This document shows positions 1-8,862 of a stretch of 64,000 nt of DNA, in pieces. The notes under the pieces are model-generated. The model was given only the letters and a program-made list of their open reading frames with translations. It did no database searches and had not been told where the DNA came from. Source of the DNA: Kosakonia arachidis (lineage in GTDB: Bacteria; Pseudomonadota; Gammaproteobacteria; Enterobacterales; Enterobacteriaceae); NCBI RefSeq assembly GCF_900116535.1, contig NZ_FPAU01000001.1, positions 635,687 to 699,686 on the forward strand, written 5' to 3'. The number at the start of each line of letters is the position of its first letter. Within the stretch, counting starts at the first letter, position 1. A program made the translations under genes and the position numbers.

Positions 1-438
1 GGACTGGCGCTGATCGCGACCGGTTTTCTGCTGCTGGCGCGTCGCGTGGTGTTGAGCGTTGACTGGACATTGCTGCTGGTCTTTATTGCCATGTTTATCG
101 ATGTACATCTGCTTATCCAGCTTCCTGCGCTGCACAGTGTGCTGACCAGCACCAGCCAGCTTTCGCCTTCCGGCCTGTGGCTTGCGGCCATTGGTTTGTC
201 GCAATTTATCAGTAACGTGCCCGCCACCATTTTGCTGCTCAACTATGTTCCGCCGGATACCTTGCTGGCCTGGGCGGTGAACGTCGGCGGTTTTGGTTTA
301 TTGCCCGGATCGCTGGCCAACCTTATTGCACTGCGGATGGCAAACGATCGCCGTATCTGGTGGCGCTTTCACCTCTATTCCCTGCCGATGTTGCTGTGGG
401 CTGCGGCCGTTGGGTACGGATTATTCTTATTCAGATAG
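1..438 (+). CDS. ybiR: Inner membrane protein YbiR, C-terminal part (cut by window start)
   Basis: The reading frame is open from base 1 and ends at the TAG at 436-438, so about 145 C-terminal residues of a longer polytopic protein are present. Hydrophobic segments are visible (for example around LLLVFIAMFIDVHLLIQL and the last 20 residues). The stretch around SQFISNVPATILLLNY resembles the conserved repeat of ArsB/NhaD-type transporters, the superfamily YbiR belongs to. Position next to ybiS/ybiT, interrupted here by inserted cassettes, fits E. coli ybiR. The substrate is unknown. Identification rests on memory of the family and synteny. Confidence 0.75.
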   Translation, partial: GLALIATGFLLLARRVVLSVDWTLLLVFIAMFIDVHLLIQLPALHSVLTSTSQLSPSGLWLAAIGLSQFISNVPATILLLNYVPPDTLLAWAVNVGGFGLLPGSLANLIALRMANDRRIWWRFHLYSLPMLLWAAAVGYGLFLFR

Positions 439-488
439 TGCTGATTTGTCAGTTTATCCTGGAAAATGTATAGCAACCGCCTAACTTT

Positions 489-519
489 AGGTAACGGTGC
501 ATCCCTGGCACCGTTACCT
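489..519. terminator. 12-bp perfect inverted repeat between ybiR and the efflux operon
   Basis: AGGTAACGGTGC at 489-500 is perfectly complementary to 508-519 with a 7-base loop. No T-run follows on either strand. It could be a ybiR terminator, a 5'-UTR hairpin, or an operator for the efflux operon whose first start codon is at 540. No regulator gene adjoins it. Confidence 0.45.
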
Positions 520-539
520 GACAGGACCGTTGCGATACT

Positions 540-1637
540 ATGGCAGAAAACACAACCTCTCCTGACGATGTTCAGGAAAATAATAATGACGACACCCGTA
601 AACGCCCCGGAAAGAAACCGCTGATTATCCTCGCCATTGTGGTTGGCGTCATGGTGATCGTTGCGCTGGTATGGTGGTTATTAACCCGTAACGAAGAGAG
701 TACCGATGACGCCTTCACCGATGGCGATGCGGTCACTATTGCACCGAGAGTCGCAGGTTATGTTACCGAGTTGCGGGTCAACGATAACCAGCGTGTGAAA
801 AAGGGCGATTTGCTGGTGGTCATCGATCCCCGTGATGCGACCGCGCAGCGCGATCAGGCACAGGCGCAGTTAGGGCTGGCAACGGCGCAACTGCACCAGG
901 CGCAGGCACAACTTGAACTCTCAAAAGTGCAGTATCCCGCACAGCGCGATGAAGCGCAGGCGCAGGTACTGAAAGCGCAGGCGGATCTGGCCAACGCCGA
1001 AGCTGCTTACCGCCGTCAGCGCGGTGTCGATCCCCGTGCGACCACGCAGCAAAATATCGACAGCGCCAATGCTCAATTGCGCAGCGCGCAGGCACAGCTT
1101 GCTAGTGCCCGCGCCCAACTGGAAGTGGCGGAACAGGTGCAACTGCAAATCCGCCAGCAGGAGACCAACGTTGAGGCTCGCCAGCAGCAGGTTGCTCAGG
1201 CGAAAGCGCAATTAGAAACGGCGGAACTGAATCTTTCCTGGACGGAAGTCCGCGCGCCGTTCGATGGCTTCGTCACCAAACGTAACGTACAAAACGGTAC
1301 GCTGGTGCAGGCAGGTACGGCGCTATTCTCGCTGGTGTCGCCGAAAATCTGGGTGGTGGCCAATTTCAAAGAGTCGCAACTTGAGCGGATGCGTCCGGGC
1401 AATAAAGTAAGCATCAAAGTGGATGCCTGGCCGGATCTGCAACTGGAAGGGCACATCGACAGTATTCAGCAGGGTAGCGGTTCGAAATTTGCCGCTTTCC
1501 CGTCAGAAAATGCCACCGGTAACTTTGTCAAAATCGTGCAGCGCGTGCCGGTGAAAATCGTTATTGATAAAGGACTGGACGCGAATAAGCCATTGCCGCT
1601 GGGTCTCTCCGTCGAACCGAAGGTAACGCTGGAATGA
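540..1637 (+). CDS. HlyD/EmrA-family membrane fusion protein of a tripartite efflux pump
   Basis: Periplasmic adaptor linking an inner-membrane pump to an outer-membrane channel. The 365-residue protein has a charged N-tail, one membrane anchor at about residues 28-48 (IILAIVVGVMVIVALVWWLL), a biotinyl-lipoyl-like half motif (VAPRVAGYV-type, about 70-105), a long Gln/Ala-rich coiled-coil hairpin (about 105-230), the second lipoyl half (RAPFDGFVTKR) and a beta-barrel domain. This is the EmrA layout. ATG with AGGA upstream. Its stop overlaps the next start (ATGA at 1634-1637), so the two are translationally coupled. The drug substrate cannot be read from sequence. Confidence 0.88.
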   Translation: MAENTTSPDDVQENNNDDTRKRPGKKPLIILAIVVGVMVIVALVWWLLTRNEESTDDAFTDGDAVTIAPRVAGYVTELRVNDNQRVKKGDLLVVIDPRDATAQRDQAQAQLGLATAQLHQAQAQLELSKVQYPAQRDEAQAQVLKAQADLANAEAAYRRQRGVDPRATTQQNIDSANAQLRSAQAQLASARAQLEVAEQVQLQIRQQETNVEARQQQVAQAKAQLETAELNLSWTEVRAPFDGFVTKRNVQNGTLVQAGTALFSLVSPKIWVVANFKESQLERMRPGNKVSIKVDAWPDLQLEGHIDSIQQGSGSKFAAFPSENATGNFVKIVQRVPVKIVIDKGLDANKPLPLGLSVEPKVTLE

Positions 1638-3205
1638 CCGATCACAGCCACGAAAACTGGCGACCCGCCAGCAACCCATGGGCCGTGGCATGGGTGGTTA
1701 CACTCGCGGTGTTCATGGAGATCCTCGACACCACGATTGTTAACGTGGCGCTGCCGCATGTTGCCGGTTCGCTGTCGGCCAGCTACGACGAATCGACATG
1801 GGTTCTGACCAGCTACCTGGTAGCGAACGGTATTGTGCTGCCGATTTCGGCCTTTCTCAGCCGGACGTTTGGCCGCAAGCAGTTTTTCCTTATCTGCATT
1901 GTGATGTTCACCGTCTGCTCATTTCTCTGCGGCATTGCAACTGAGCTGTGGCAAATCATCCTGTTTCGTATTATGCAGGGTTTTTTTGGCGGAGGCCTGC
2001 AGCCGACGCAGCAGTCGGTGTTACTGGATTACTTTAAGCCGGAGGATCGCGGCAAAGCGTTTGGTCTGTCGTCGATTGCTATCATTGTTGCGCCGGTAAT
2101 GGGGCCGACGTTGGGCGGCTGGATCACCGATAACTACTCTTGGCGCTGGGTCTTTTTCATCAATATTCCGGTGGGCATTATCACTGTGCTGGCGATCTAT
2201 CAGTTACTGGAAGATCCACCGTGGGAGCGGAAATCGAAGCAAAAACTGGCCATCGATTGGCCGGGGATTGGGCTGATTGCGCTGGGGTTGGGCTGCCTAC
2301 AAGTGATGCTCGATCGCGGTGAAGATGAAGACTGGTTCGCGTCAGATTTCACCCGTATTTTCGCGGTGCTGACGGCTGTAGGGATCGTCGGTGCAATCTA
2401 CTGGCTGCTGTACGCCAAAAAACCGGTGGTGGATTTGCGTTGCATGGCGGACAAAAACTTTACCGTCTCCAGCCTGCTGATGGCGGGCATGGCGATGATT
2501 CTTTATGGCAGCTCGGTGGTGATCCCGCAACTGGCGCAGCAGGATCTCGGCTATACCGCCACCTGGTCCGGTCTGGTGCTTTCGCCTGGCGCGGTGCTGA
2601 TTGTGCTGACCATTCCGCTGGTATTGAAGCTGATGCCGGTAGTGCAGACGCGCTGGATTATCGCCTTCGGCTTTTTCTGCCTCGCCGCCTCATTCTGGTG
2701 GTCGCGTACGCTGACGCCGGATATCGATTTTGAAACGTTAGTGCTTTTTCGCAGCGCGCAATCTATAGGTCTTGGCTTTCTATTCGTGCCGCTAACCACC
2801 ATTGCGTTTATCTCCACGCCACGCGAACTCAATGGGGACGCCGCTGCGTTGTTTACCATGTTCCGTAACGTAGCGGGCTCGATCGGCATTTCGCTCTCCA
2901 CTGCGGCTATCACGGAGCGCTCGCAGGCGCACATGTCACATTTGTCGGAACATACCTCCTCGTTTAATGAGCAATTCCAGTTGGCGTTGCGTCAGACTGC
3001 CGAGGCGATTCGCAATTTCACGAGTCTGTTGGGCGATCCACTTTCCAACGCCAGCGGGCAGATGTACAAAGCGATGGTCGCCCAGTCGCGTTTCCTTGCG
3101 TACATTGATGTCTTCACGATTTTGAGCGTGGTCGCGTTATTACTGATTCCATTTTGTCTATTGCTTTCGCCGATCAAAAGCGAAGGTAGCGCAGGAGCAC
3201 ATTAA
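1634..3205 (+). CDS. EmrB-like DHA2 (14-TM) multidrug:H+ antiporter
   Basis: Major facilitator superfamily exporter, DHA2 family, 523 residues, the normal EmrB length, with about 14 hydrophobic segments. Family motifs visible include LDTTIVNVALPHVAGSL in TM1, a loop 2-3 motif ending SRTFGRKQFF, and GPTLGGWITDNYSWRW (antiporter motif C region). It is the energised pump of the operon, driven by proton exchange, between its adaptor (4-base overlap upstream) and its outer-membrane partner (1-base gap downstream). It is an EmrB paralogue rather than the native emrB, which lies elsewhere in E. coli. Confidence 0.88.
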   Translation: MTDHSHENWRPASNPWAVAWVVTLAVFMEILDTTIVNVALPHVAGSLSASYDESTWVLTSYLVANGIVLPISAFLSRTFGRKQFFLICIVMFTVCSFLCGIATELWQIILFRIMQGFFGGGLQPTQQSVLLDYFKPEDRGKAFGLSSIAIIVAPVMGPTLGGWITDNYSWRWVFFINIPVGIITVLAIYQLLEDPPWERKSKQKLAIDWPGIGLIALGLGCLQVMLDRGEDEDWFASDFTRIFAVLTAVGIVGAIYWLLYAKKPVVDLRCMADKNFTVSSLLMAGMAMILYGSSVVIPQLAQQDLGYTATWSGLVLSPGAVLIVLTIPLVLKLMPVVQTRWIIAFGFFCLAASFWWSRTLTPDIDFETLVLFRSAQSIGLGFLFVPLTTIAFISTPRELNGDAAALFTMFRNVAGSIGISLSTAAITERSQAHMSHLSEHTSSFNEQFQLALRQTAEAIRNFTSLLGDPLSNASGQMYKAMVAQSRFLAYIDVFTILSVVALLLIPFCLLLSPIKSEGSAGAH

Positions 3206-3206
3206 T

Positions 3207-4730
3207 ATGAGGTGGCGTCATTTTCCCGTAACCCTGTTATCGCTGTGGCTGGCAGGTTGTGCTGTGGGGCCGGATTATCAGCCGCCGCAACCACAAACTC
3301 CTGCACGCTGGAACGATCCGGGAGACCGTGCGGTGAAGTCACAGGTTTCTATGCAGGCGCTTAACCCGCGCTGGTGGACTACGTTTCGGTCGCCGCAGCT
3401 CAACAGCCTGATTGAGCGTGCAATTGCCGGTAACCTGTCACTGCAACAAACCGTGCTGCGAATTGCCGGCGCGCGTGAGCAAATCAATCAGGCTGGCGGT
3501 GCGTTTTTGCCGTCGGTCAACGGTTCTCTGAAAGTCACGCGTCAGCAACTTGGTCTTGAAGGCGAGTTGAAATCCCATGATGTGTACGGGCAACTGGATA
3601 ATGCTGACCCGGCAATCAGCGGTGCCCTGGGTGCATTAACCCAGCCTGTGAACCTTTATCAGGGTAGCTTTGATGCGCAGTGGGAGCTGGATCTGTGGGG
3701 GAAAGTGCGCCGCCAGGTTGAAGCCGCCTCTGCGCAGCAACAGCAGGCAATAGAACAACGCAATGATGCGCTGGTGTCTCTGGAAGCGGAAGTGGCGCGC
3801 GCCTGGCTGCAACTGCGCGGCGCACAGGGCATTATTGCTACATTGAATACGCAAATCGACAGCGCGCAGCAGACTTTTACCCTGACAGAGGATCGTCAGA
3901 AAGGCGGGTTATCACCGCAGATGGATGTGGAAAATGCCCGGGCGCAGGTCGGTAATCTTGAGGCGCAATTACCGCAGTATCAGGCGCAGGAGCGGCAGGC
4001 AATGAACGCACTGGCGATCCTGTTGGGGAAACCGCCGGGCGCATTGGATGGCGAACTGCGTAACGCGCAGCCGCTTCCGGCATTGCCAGGAATTGTGCCA
4101 ACAGGTATTCCTTCGACGCTGGCGCGCCGTCGTCCTGATGTTCGCGAAGCCGAAGCCAGCTTGCATGCCGCTACGGCGCAGATTGGCGTTTCGGTTGCTG
4201 AGTTATTCCCGAGCTTGTCGTTGAGCGGTCAGTTTGGCCTGCGCAACAGCGAAACTAACTGGCTGACCGACTGGAGCAGCCACTTCTACAGCATTGGCCC
4301 ACAGATTTCGATTCCGATTTTCCAGGGCGGGCGGTTGGTGTCGAGCGTTAAGCTGGCCCGTGCACAGCAGGGCGCGGCGGTGCTCAATTATCGCCAGACG
4401 GTACTGAGCGCATTAGGCGATGTGGAAAATGCACTGGTCAGCTATCGCGCCGATCAGCAACGGGAAGTGGGACTGGATAAAACAATGCATGCCCTGCAAA
4501 ACGCTTTTGACCTTGCCAGCGACAGCTACCGCAAAGGGATCGCCAGCTTTATTGATGTGCTGGATGCCCAGCGTCAGTTGGCGCAGGCCAGCCAGCAGCA
4601 TGAGCAGGCGCGCGTGCAGAGTAGTCTTGACCTTGTGGCGCTGTACAAGGCACTCGGCGGCGGCTGGGAACCGTATCAAAATGTGCAACTGCCTGATTAC
4701 AAAGTCTTTGGTGATGCGCCTCGCGGATAA
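3207..4730 (+). CDS. NodT-family outer-membrane efflux lipoprotein
   Basis: Outer-membrane channel of the TolC/OprM class. The N-terminus MRWRHFPVTLLSLWLAGC ends in a lipobox (LAGC), predicting lipidation at Cys18, followed by the family signature AVGPDYQPP. Two repeated coiled-coil OEP regions follow, with VARAWLQLRGAQG in the first and FPSLSLSG and DVENALVSYRADQQ later. At 507 residues it is full length. Having its own outer-membrane channel means the pump need not rely on TolC. Start ATG at 3207, two bases after the upstream stop, with GCAGGAG as ribosome site. Confidence 0.87.
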   Translation: MRWRHFPVTLLSLWLAGCAVGPDYQPPQPQTPARWNDPGDRAVKSQVSMQALNPRWWTTFRSPQLNSLIERAIAGNLSLQQTVLRIAGAREQINQAGGAFLPSVNGSLKVTRQQLGLEGELKSHDVYGQLDNADPAISGALGALTQPVNLYQGSFDAQWELDLWGKVRRQVEAASAQQQQAIEQRNDALVSLEAEVARAWLQLRGAQGIIATLNTQIDSAQQTFTLTEDRQKGGLSPQMDVENARAQVGNLEAQLPQYQAQERQAMNALAILLGKPPGALDGELRNAQPLPALPGIVPTGIPSTLARRRPDVREAEASLHAATAQIGVSVAELFPSLSLSGQFGLRNSETNWLTDWSSHFYSIGPQISIPIFQGGRLVSSVKLARAQQGAAVLNYRQTVLSALGDVENALVSYRADQQREVGLDKTMHALQNAFDLASDSYRKGIASFIDVLDAQRQLAQASQQHEQARVQSSLDLVALYKALGGGWEPYQNVQLPDYKVFGDAPRG

Positions 4731-4830
4731 TCAGAGAATTGGGCAAGAAACAGGCAGGATCCCCACATTCCTCCTGCCAAAAGATTCCGTATAACTATTG
4801 CGTCAACTAAACCGATGAGGAGACGCCATC

Positions 4831-5868
4831 ATGCGCTATCAAAAATTAGGGAATACTGGACTGTTTGTTTCTGAGTTATGCCTTGGCACCATGACCTTCG
4901 GCGGTGAAGGCGGAATGTGGGGCAAAATCGGCCAGCTACAGCAGACGCAGGCGGATCAGTTGATTGGCCGAGCACTTGATGCGGGCATTAACTTTATCGA
5001 TACCGCCAATGTTTACTCCGAAGGGCGCTCGGAAGAGATCACCGGCCAGGCGCTGAAGAACCTGAAAATCCCGCGTGAAAACGTGGTTGTCGCCACTAAA
5101 GTGTTTGGTGAAACCGGCACCGCCGGAGTGAACTCACGAGGCAGTTCGCGCTACCACATTATCAACAGCGTGAAAGAGAGTCTGCGTCGCTTGCAGCTCG
5201 ATCATATCGATCTCTATCAACTGCACGGTTTTGATCCGGCGACGCCGATAGAAGAGACGCTCTACGCGCTGGATAATTTGGTGCAGCACGGGCATGTGCG
5301 CTATATCGGCGTCTCTAACTGGGCGGCGTGGCAAATTACCAAGGCGCTGGGGATTTCCGAACGGCTTGGGCTGGCACGTTTTGCCTCGTTGCAGGCTTAC
5401 TACACCATTGCCGGGCGCGATCTGGAACGTGAGCTGGTGCCAATGATGCAGAGCGAAGGTGTCGGGTTGATGGTCTGGAGCCCGCTGGCTGGTGGTTTGC
5501 TCAGCGGTAAATACGATCGCGATGGCAATGGAGAAGCAGGCAGCCGTCGGCTGGAGTTTGATTTTCCGCCAGTGAATAAAGAGCGCGCTTTTGACTGCGT
5601 GGATGTGATGCGCACCATTGCCGAGAGCAAAGGCGTTTCGGTAGCGCAAATCGCGCTGGCCTGGCTGCTGCATCAGCCGGCAGTGACCAGTGTGATTATT
5701 GGTGCTAAACGGCTGGAACAACTGGATGACAACCTGGCCGCCACAGCGATTCGCTTAAGTGAAGATGAGCTGCAACAGCTCAATGCCGTAAGCGCGTTGC
5801 CGCGCGAGTATCCCGGCTGGATGCTGGAACGCCAGGGCGAGTATCGCCGAAACCAGTTAAAATCGTAG
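4831..5868 (+). CDS. Aldo/keto reductase
   Basis: NADPH-dependent carbonyl reductase of the AKR superfamily, 345 residues. The catalytic tetrad is visible as Asp57 and Tyr62 (IDTANVYSEGRSEE), Lys90 (ATKVFG) and His132 (YQLHGFD). The C-terminal cofactor-binding segment (SVIIGAKRLEQLDDNLAA) is intact. It resembles the aryl-alcohol dehydrogenase-like/YajO-type branch. Start ATG has GAGGAG upstream. It stands alone, about 100 bp after the efflux operon, with a weak hairpin at 4753-4778 in between. Physiological substrate unknown. Confidence 0.85.
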   Translation: MRYQKLGNTGLFVSELCLGTMTFGGEGGMWGKIGQLQQTQADQLIGRALDAGINFIDTANVYSEGRSEEITGQALKNLKIPRENVVVATKVFGETGTAGVNSRGSSRYHIINSVKESLRRLQLDHIDLYQLHGFDPATPIEETLYALDNLVQHGHVRYIGVSNWAAWQITKALGISERLGLARFASLQAYYTIAGRDLERELVPMMQSEGVGLMVWSPLAGGLLSGKYDRDGNGEAGSRRLEFDFPPVNKERAFDCVDVMRTIAESKGVSVAQIALAWLLHQPAVTSVIIGAKRLEQLDDNLAATAIRLSEDELQQLNAVSALPREYPGWMLERQGEYRRNQLKS

Positions 5869-5884
5869 TTTTTTCTGCTGTATC

Positions 5885-5914
5885 AGGTCCGGTAGCGCTG
5901 CGCTTACCGGGCCT
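5885..5914. repeat. REP-like palindrome after the aldo/keto reductase
   Basis: Imperfect inverted repeat with CCGGTA and TACCGG cores. It is the same family as the element at 9621-9658 (shared core CCCGGTAAGCG-AGCGCTACCGG in one orientation), so it looks like a repetitive extragenic palindrome and not a gene-specific terminator. Confidence 0.6.
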
Positions 5915-6055
5915 GGAGTGCTACAGCCCCGTCAGGATAAGGCCAGTTATCATCCGACAATACATTTTCCCCGGCTCCCCCGGACATAACCCCCCGATTT
6001 TGCCGTGTCATCCGGCTATTCTTTCGAAAACCATCACAAATCTGTACATCTCTCT

Positions 6056-6084
6056 TTGCCCATTTTTTCGTCGTTATCTATATG
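6056..6084 (+). promoter_or_regulatory. Predicted sigma-70 promoter of the beta-glucoside operon
   Basis: TTGCCC at 6056-6061 and TATATG at 6079-6084 are spaced by 17 bases. The -10 element overlaps the first operator palindrome, the usual geometry for repression. Predicted by eye only. Confidence 0.45.
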
Positions 6085-6094
6085 ACTAGTCATA
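6081..6094. promoter_or_regulatory. Operator 1, palindrome TATGACTAGTCATA
   Basis: Perfect 14-base palindrome. Its core ATGACTAGTCAT recurs at 6103-6114, 21 bases (two helical turns) downstream. Probable binding sites of the GntR/UTRA regulator encoded at 8863-9579. Confidence 0.7.
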
Positions 6095-6102
6095 TTCATT
6101 AA

Positions 6103-6114
6103 ATGACTAGTCAT
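6103..6114. promoter_or_regulatory. Operator 2, palindrome ATGACTAGTCAT
   Basis: Second perfect copy of the 12-base palindrome, immediately before the ribosome site (GGAGAA at 6115-6120) of the GH1 gene. The two copies sit on the same DNA face. Confidence 0.7.
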
Positions 6115-6126
6115 GGAGAAAGCGCG

Positions 6127-7503
6127 ATGAGAAAAACGTTACCGGCCGGCTTCCTGTGGGGGAATTCCGTTTCCAGCATGCAGACTGAAGGGGCATGGAA
6201 TGAGGGCGGAAAAGGGATGTCAGTATATGATGTCCGTGAAGCCAGCGAATTTGCCTCAGACTGGAAAGTCGCCACTGATTCTTACCACCGCTACCGTGAA
6301 GATTTCGATCTCATGCAGGATCTGGGCATGAACTGCTATCGCTTCCAGATTGCCTGGAGCCGCGTCTGTCCGCAGGGTGACGGCGAGTTCAATGAGGAGG
6401 GTATCGCGTTTTACGACCGCTTTATTGACGATCTGCTGGCGCGTGGCATCGAACCGATGGTGTGCCTTTACCACTTTGATATGCCGCTGGCACTGGCGCA
6501 GCAGTACAACGGTTTTGCCGATCGACATGTGCAAGATGCCTTTGTGCGCTACGGCAAAAAAATGATCGATTGCTTTGGTAGCCGGGTGAAGTTCTGGCTG
6601 ACCTTCAATGAGCAGAACATTTACCATATGCCAGGCGCGTTTCAGGTGGGTGGCTATCTCAACGGCGGGAAAACGCTACGCGAGCTGTACCAGATCCAGC
6701 ATCACGTGATGATGTCGCATGTGCTGCTCACCCACTATCTACACGAGACGCAACCCGGACGGCTAATGGGCGGCATGCTGGCGCATCAACTGATTTATCC
6801 GGCGACTTGCAAGCCGCGCGATGTTTTTTGCGCGACTCAGTATGACGAGTTTCTCAACCAGAATTTGTTGCGGGTGTTTGCCGGGCAGGGCTATAGCCCG
6901 GAAGTGCTGGCGGTTGTCGATCGCGAAGGTTTCCGCGATATCTATCGCGATGAGGATATGGCACAAATCGCCCGCGTGAAAAACGACTTTATGGCGTTCA
7001 GCTATTACGCCAGTAAGACCCTCGATAGCGACGCTATTTCGCCAGATACCCCGGTTAATTACTACCTGCAACAGGGCGATAAAGCCAACCCCTACCTCGA
7101 CGCTACCGAATGGGGATGGCAAATCGATCCCCTCGGTTTTCGCGCCATTATCACTCGTTACTACAACAACTGGCGCTTGCCGGTGTTCCCGATTGAAAAC
7201 GGCATTGGTGTGATTGAGGAGTGGGACGGCGTAAACCCCATCGATGACGACTACCGCATTGCCTACCACCGCGACCATATTCAGGCGATGCAGGATGCCA
7301 TGTTCATTGATGGCGCACAGGTAATTGGCTATCTCGGTTGGGGATTAATCGACATTCTCAGTTCACAGGGCGATATGCGTAAACGCTACGGCGTAGTGTA
7401 CGTGAACCGGGAAAACCACGAGCTGAAAGATATGAAACGTGTACCGAAGAAGAGTTATCACTGGCTGCAACAGGTGATCCGCAGTAACGGGCGCGACATG
7501 TAA
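6127..7503 (+). CDS. GH1 6-phospho-beta-glucosidase
   Basis: Family 1 glycosidase, 458 residues, hydrolysing phosphorylated beta-glucosides in the cytoplasm after PTS import. Glu162 in TFNEQN is the acid/base and Glu357 in PIENGIG the nucleophile. The C-terminal MRKRYGVVYV matches the phosphate-binding segment of phospho-glucosidases, supporting a 6-phospho substrate. The start at 6127 is preferred over an in-frame ATG at 6103 because GGAGAA lies 6 bases upstream, and the earlier ATG is part of the operator palindrome. First gene of a three-gene cassette with the EIIC and the GntR gene. Confidence 0.87.
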   Translation: MRKTLPAGFLWGNSVSSMQTEGAWNEGGKGMSVYDVREASEFASDWKVATDSYHRYREDFDLMQDLGMNCYRFQIAWSRVCPQGDGEFNEEGIAFYDRFIDDLLARGIEPMVCLYHFDMPLALAQQYNGFADRHVQDAFVRYGKKMIDCFGSRVKFWLTFNEQNIYHMPGAFQVGGYLNGGKTLRELYQIQHHVMMSHVLLTHYLHETQPGRLMGGMLAHQLIYPATCKPRDVFCATQYDEFLNQNLLRVFAGQGYSPEVLAVVDREGFRDIYRDEDMAQIARVKNDFMAFSYYASKTLDSDAISPDTPVNYYLQQGDKANPYLDATEWGWQIDPLGFRAIITRYYNNWRLPVFPIENGIGVIEEWDGVNPIDDDYRIAYHRDHIQAMQDAMFIDGAQVIGYLGWGLIDILSSQGDMRKRYGVVYVNRENHELKDMKRVPKKSYHWLQQVIRSNGRDM

Positions 7504-7527
7504 CGCATTGATTGAGAGGACTGTGCT

Positions 7528-8847
7528 ATGTCTGAAACTAAAATCACGCCGAAGATGCAGTCATTCGTCGATAGGTTCGTCGATTTTTCCGCACGCCTGG
7601 CAAACCAGGTGCATCTGCGTTCCCTGCGTGATGCCTTTGCGGCTGTGATGCCAATTTTTATCCTTGCCGGGTTGGCGGTACTGATCAACAACGTCATTTT
7701 TCCTTGGGTGCTGGACGGGGAGACACTGGCGCGTTTTAAAGTGTGGGGCGAAGCGGTAATTAACGGAACGCTGAATATTGCCGCGCTACTGATCGCGCCG
7801 ATGACCGCCTGGTCACTGGCGCGGAATAAGAACTTCGGTAACCCGGTGTCGGCGGTCGTCATTGCACTGTCCAGCTTTATTATCATGATGCCGATGCAAC
7901 TTGAGGTGGTGCCGGTGGGTGCGAAAGCCACGGTCAGCGTGACGCAGATGCTGGCTTTCACTAACATCGGCTCGACCGGAATTTTCGCCGGTGTGATTAT
8001 CGGGCTGATCTCCACCGAGCTGTTTATTCGTGTCGCCAGCGTGAAACGGTTTTCAATTTCACTGGGTGAGAATGTGCCTGCGGCGGTAGGGCAATCGTTC
8101 TCCTCGTTAATCCCGGCCATTATTACCCTGTCGCTGTTTGCCATCGTTGCCGCGCTGTTGGCGAATCTGCTGCACACCGATTTGATCCATCTGATCACCA
8201 CGCTTATCCAGCAACCGTTGCGGCAAATCAACACCAGCCTGCCGGGCACTCTGTTTATCTATAGCTTCGGCAATTTCTTGTTTACGCTGGGCATCCACCA
8301 GACGGTGGTTAATGGTGTGATCCTGGAGCCGCTCTTGCTGATCAACACCAACGAAAATATGCTGGCTTTCGCCAACGGGCAGCCGATCCCACATATCATC
8401 AACAATATCTTCGTTCCGACCTTTGGCATGATTGGCGGCACCGGCAGTACGATTTCCCTGCTGCTCGCCATCTTTCTCTTTTCGAAACAGCAATCGGCGA
8501 AGCAGGTGGCGCGCCTCGCCGTTTCGCCAGGGCTGTTCAATATCAACGAGCCGGTGATTTTCGGCTTGCCGATCGTTTTCAACCTGCCGTTGATGATTCC
8601 GTTTGTACTGTTGCCGGCGCTTGGCATCTGGTTTGCCTGGCTATGTACGACACTGGGTTGGATGTCGCGCTGTGTGGTGATGATCCCCTGGACTACACCG
8701 CCAATTCTCAGCGCCTGGCTGGCGACGGCGGGCGACTGGCGGGCGGTGGTCGTGCAGTTGATCATCATTGTCTTTGGTGTATTCTTTTACCTGCCTTTCC
8801 TCAAAATTTCTGAGCGAGTGGCCTTGAAAAACAATGGGATAGAATAA
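7528..8847 (+). CDS. PTS EIIC permease, lactose/cellobiose family (CelB-like)
   Basis: Membrane permease domain of a phosphotransferase system, 439 residues with about ten hydrophobic segments. Family signatures present are AVMPIFILAGLAVLINN near the N-terminus, NIGSTGIFAGVIIGL, and FNINEPVIFGLPIVFN, the conserved cellobiose-type EIIC block. No EIIA or EIIB gene lies in this cassette, so phosphoryl transfer must come from proteins encoded elsewhere (for example a Chb/Cel-type EIIB). It sits 24 bp after the GH1 gene. Likely substrate is cellobiose or an aryl-beta-glucoside; exact sugar unknown. Confidence 0.85.
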   Translation: MSETKITPKMQSFVDRFVDFSARLANQVHLRSLRDAFAAVMPIFILAGLAVLINNVIFPWVLDGETLARFKVWGEAVINGTLNIAALLIAPMTAWSLARNKNFGNPVSAVVIALSSFIIMMPMQLEVVPVGAKATVSVTQMLAFTNIGSTGIFAGVIIGLISTELFIRVASVKRFSISLGENVPAAVGQSFSSLIPAIITLSLFAIVAALLANLLHTDLIHLITTLIQQPLRQINTSLPGTLFIYSFGNFLFTLGIHQTVVNGVILEPLLLINTNENMLAFANGQPIPHIINNIFVPTFGMIGGTGSTISLLLAIFLFSKQQSAKQVARLAVSPGLFNINEPVIFGLPIVFNLPLMIPFVLLPALGIWFAWLCTTLGWMSRCVVMIPWTTPPILSAWLATAGDWRAVVVQLIIIVFGVFFYLPFLKISERVALKNNGIE

Positions 8848-8862
8848 TTACAGAGCAGGATT

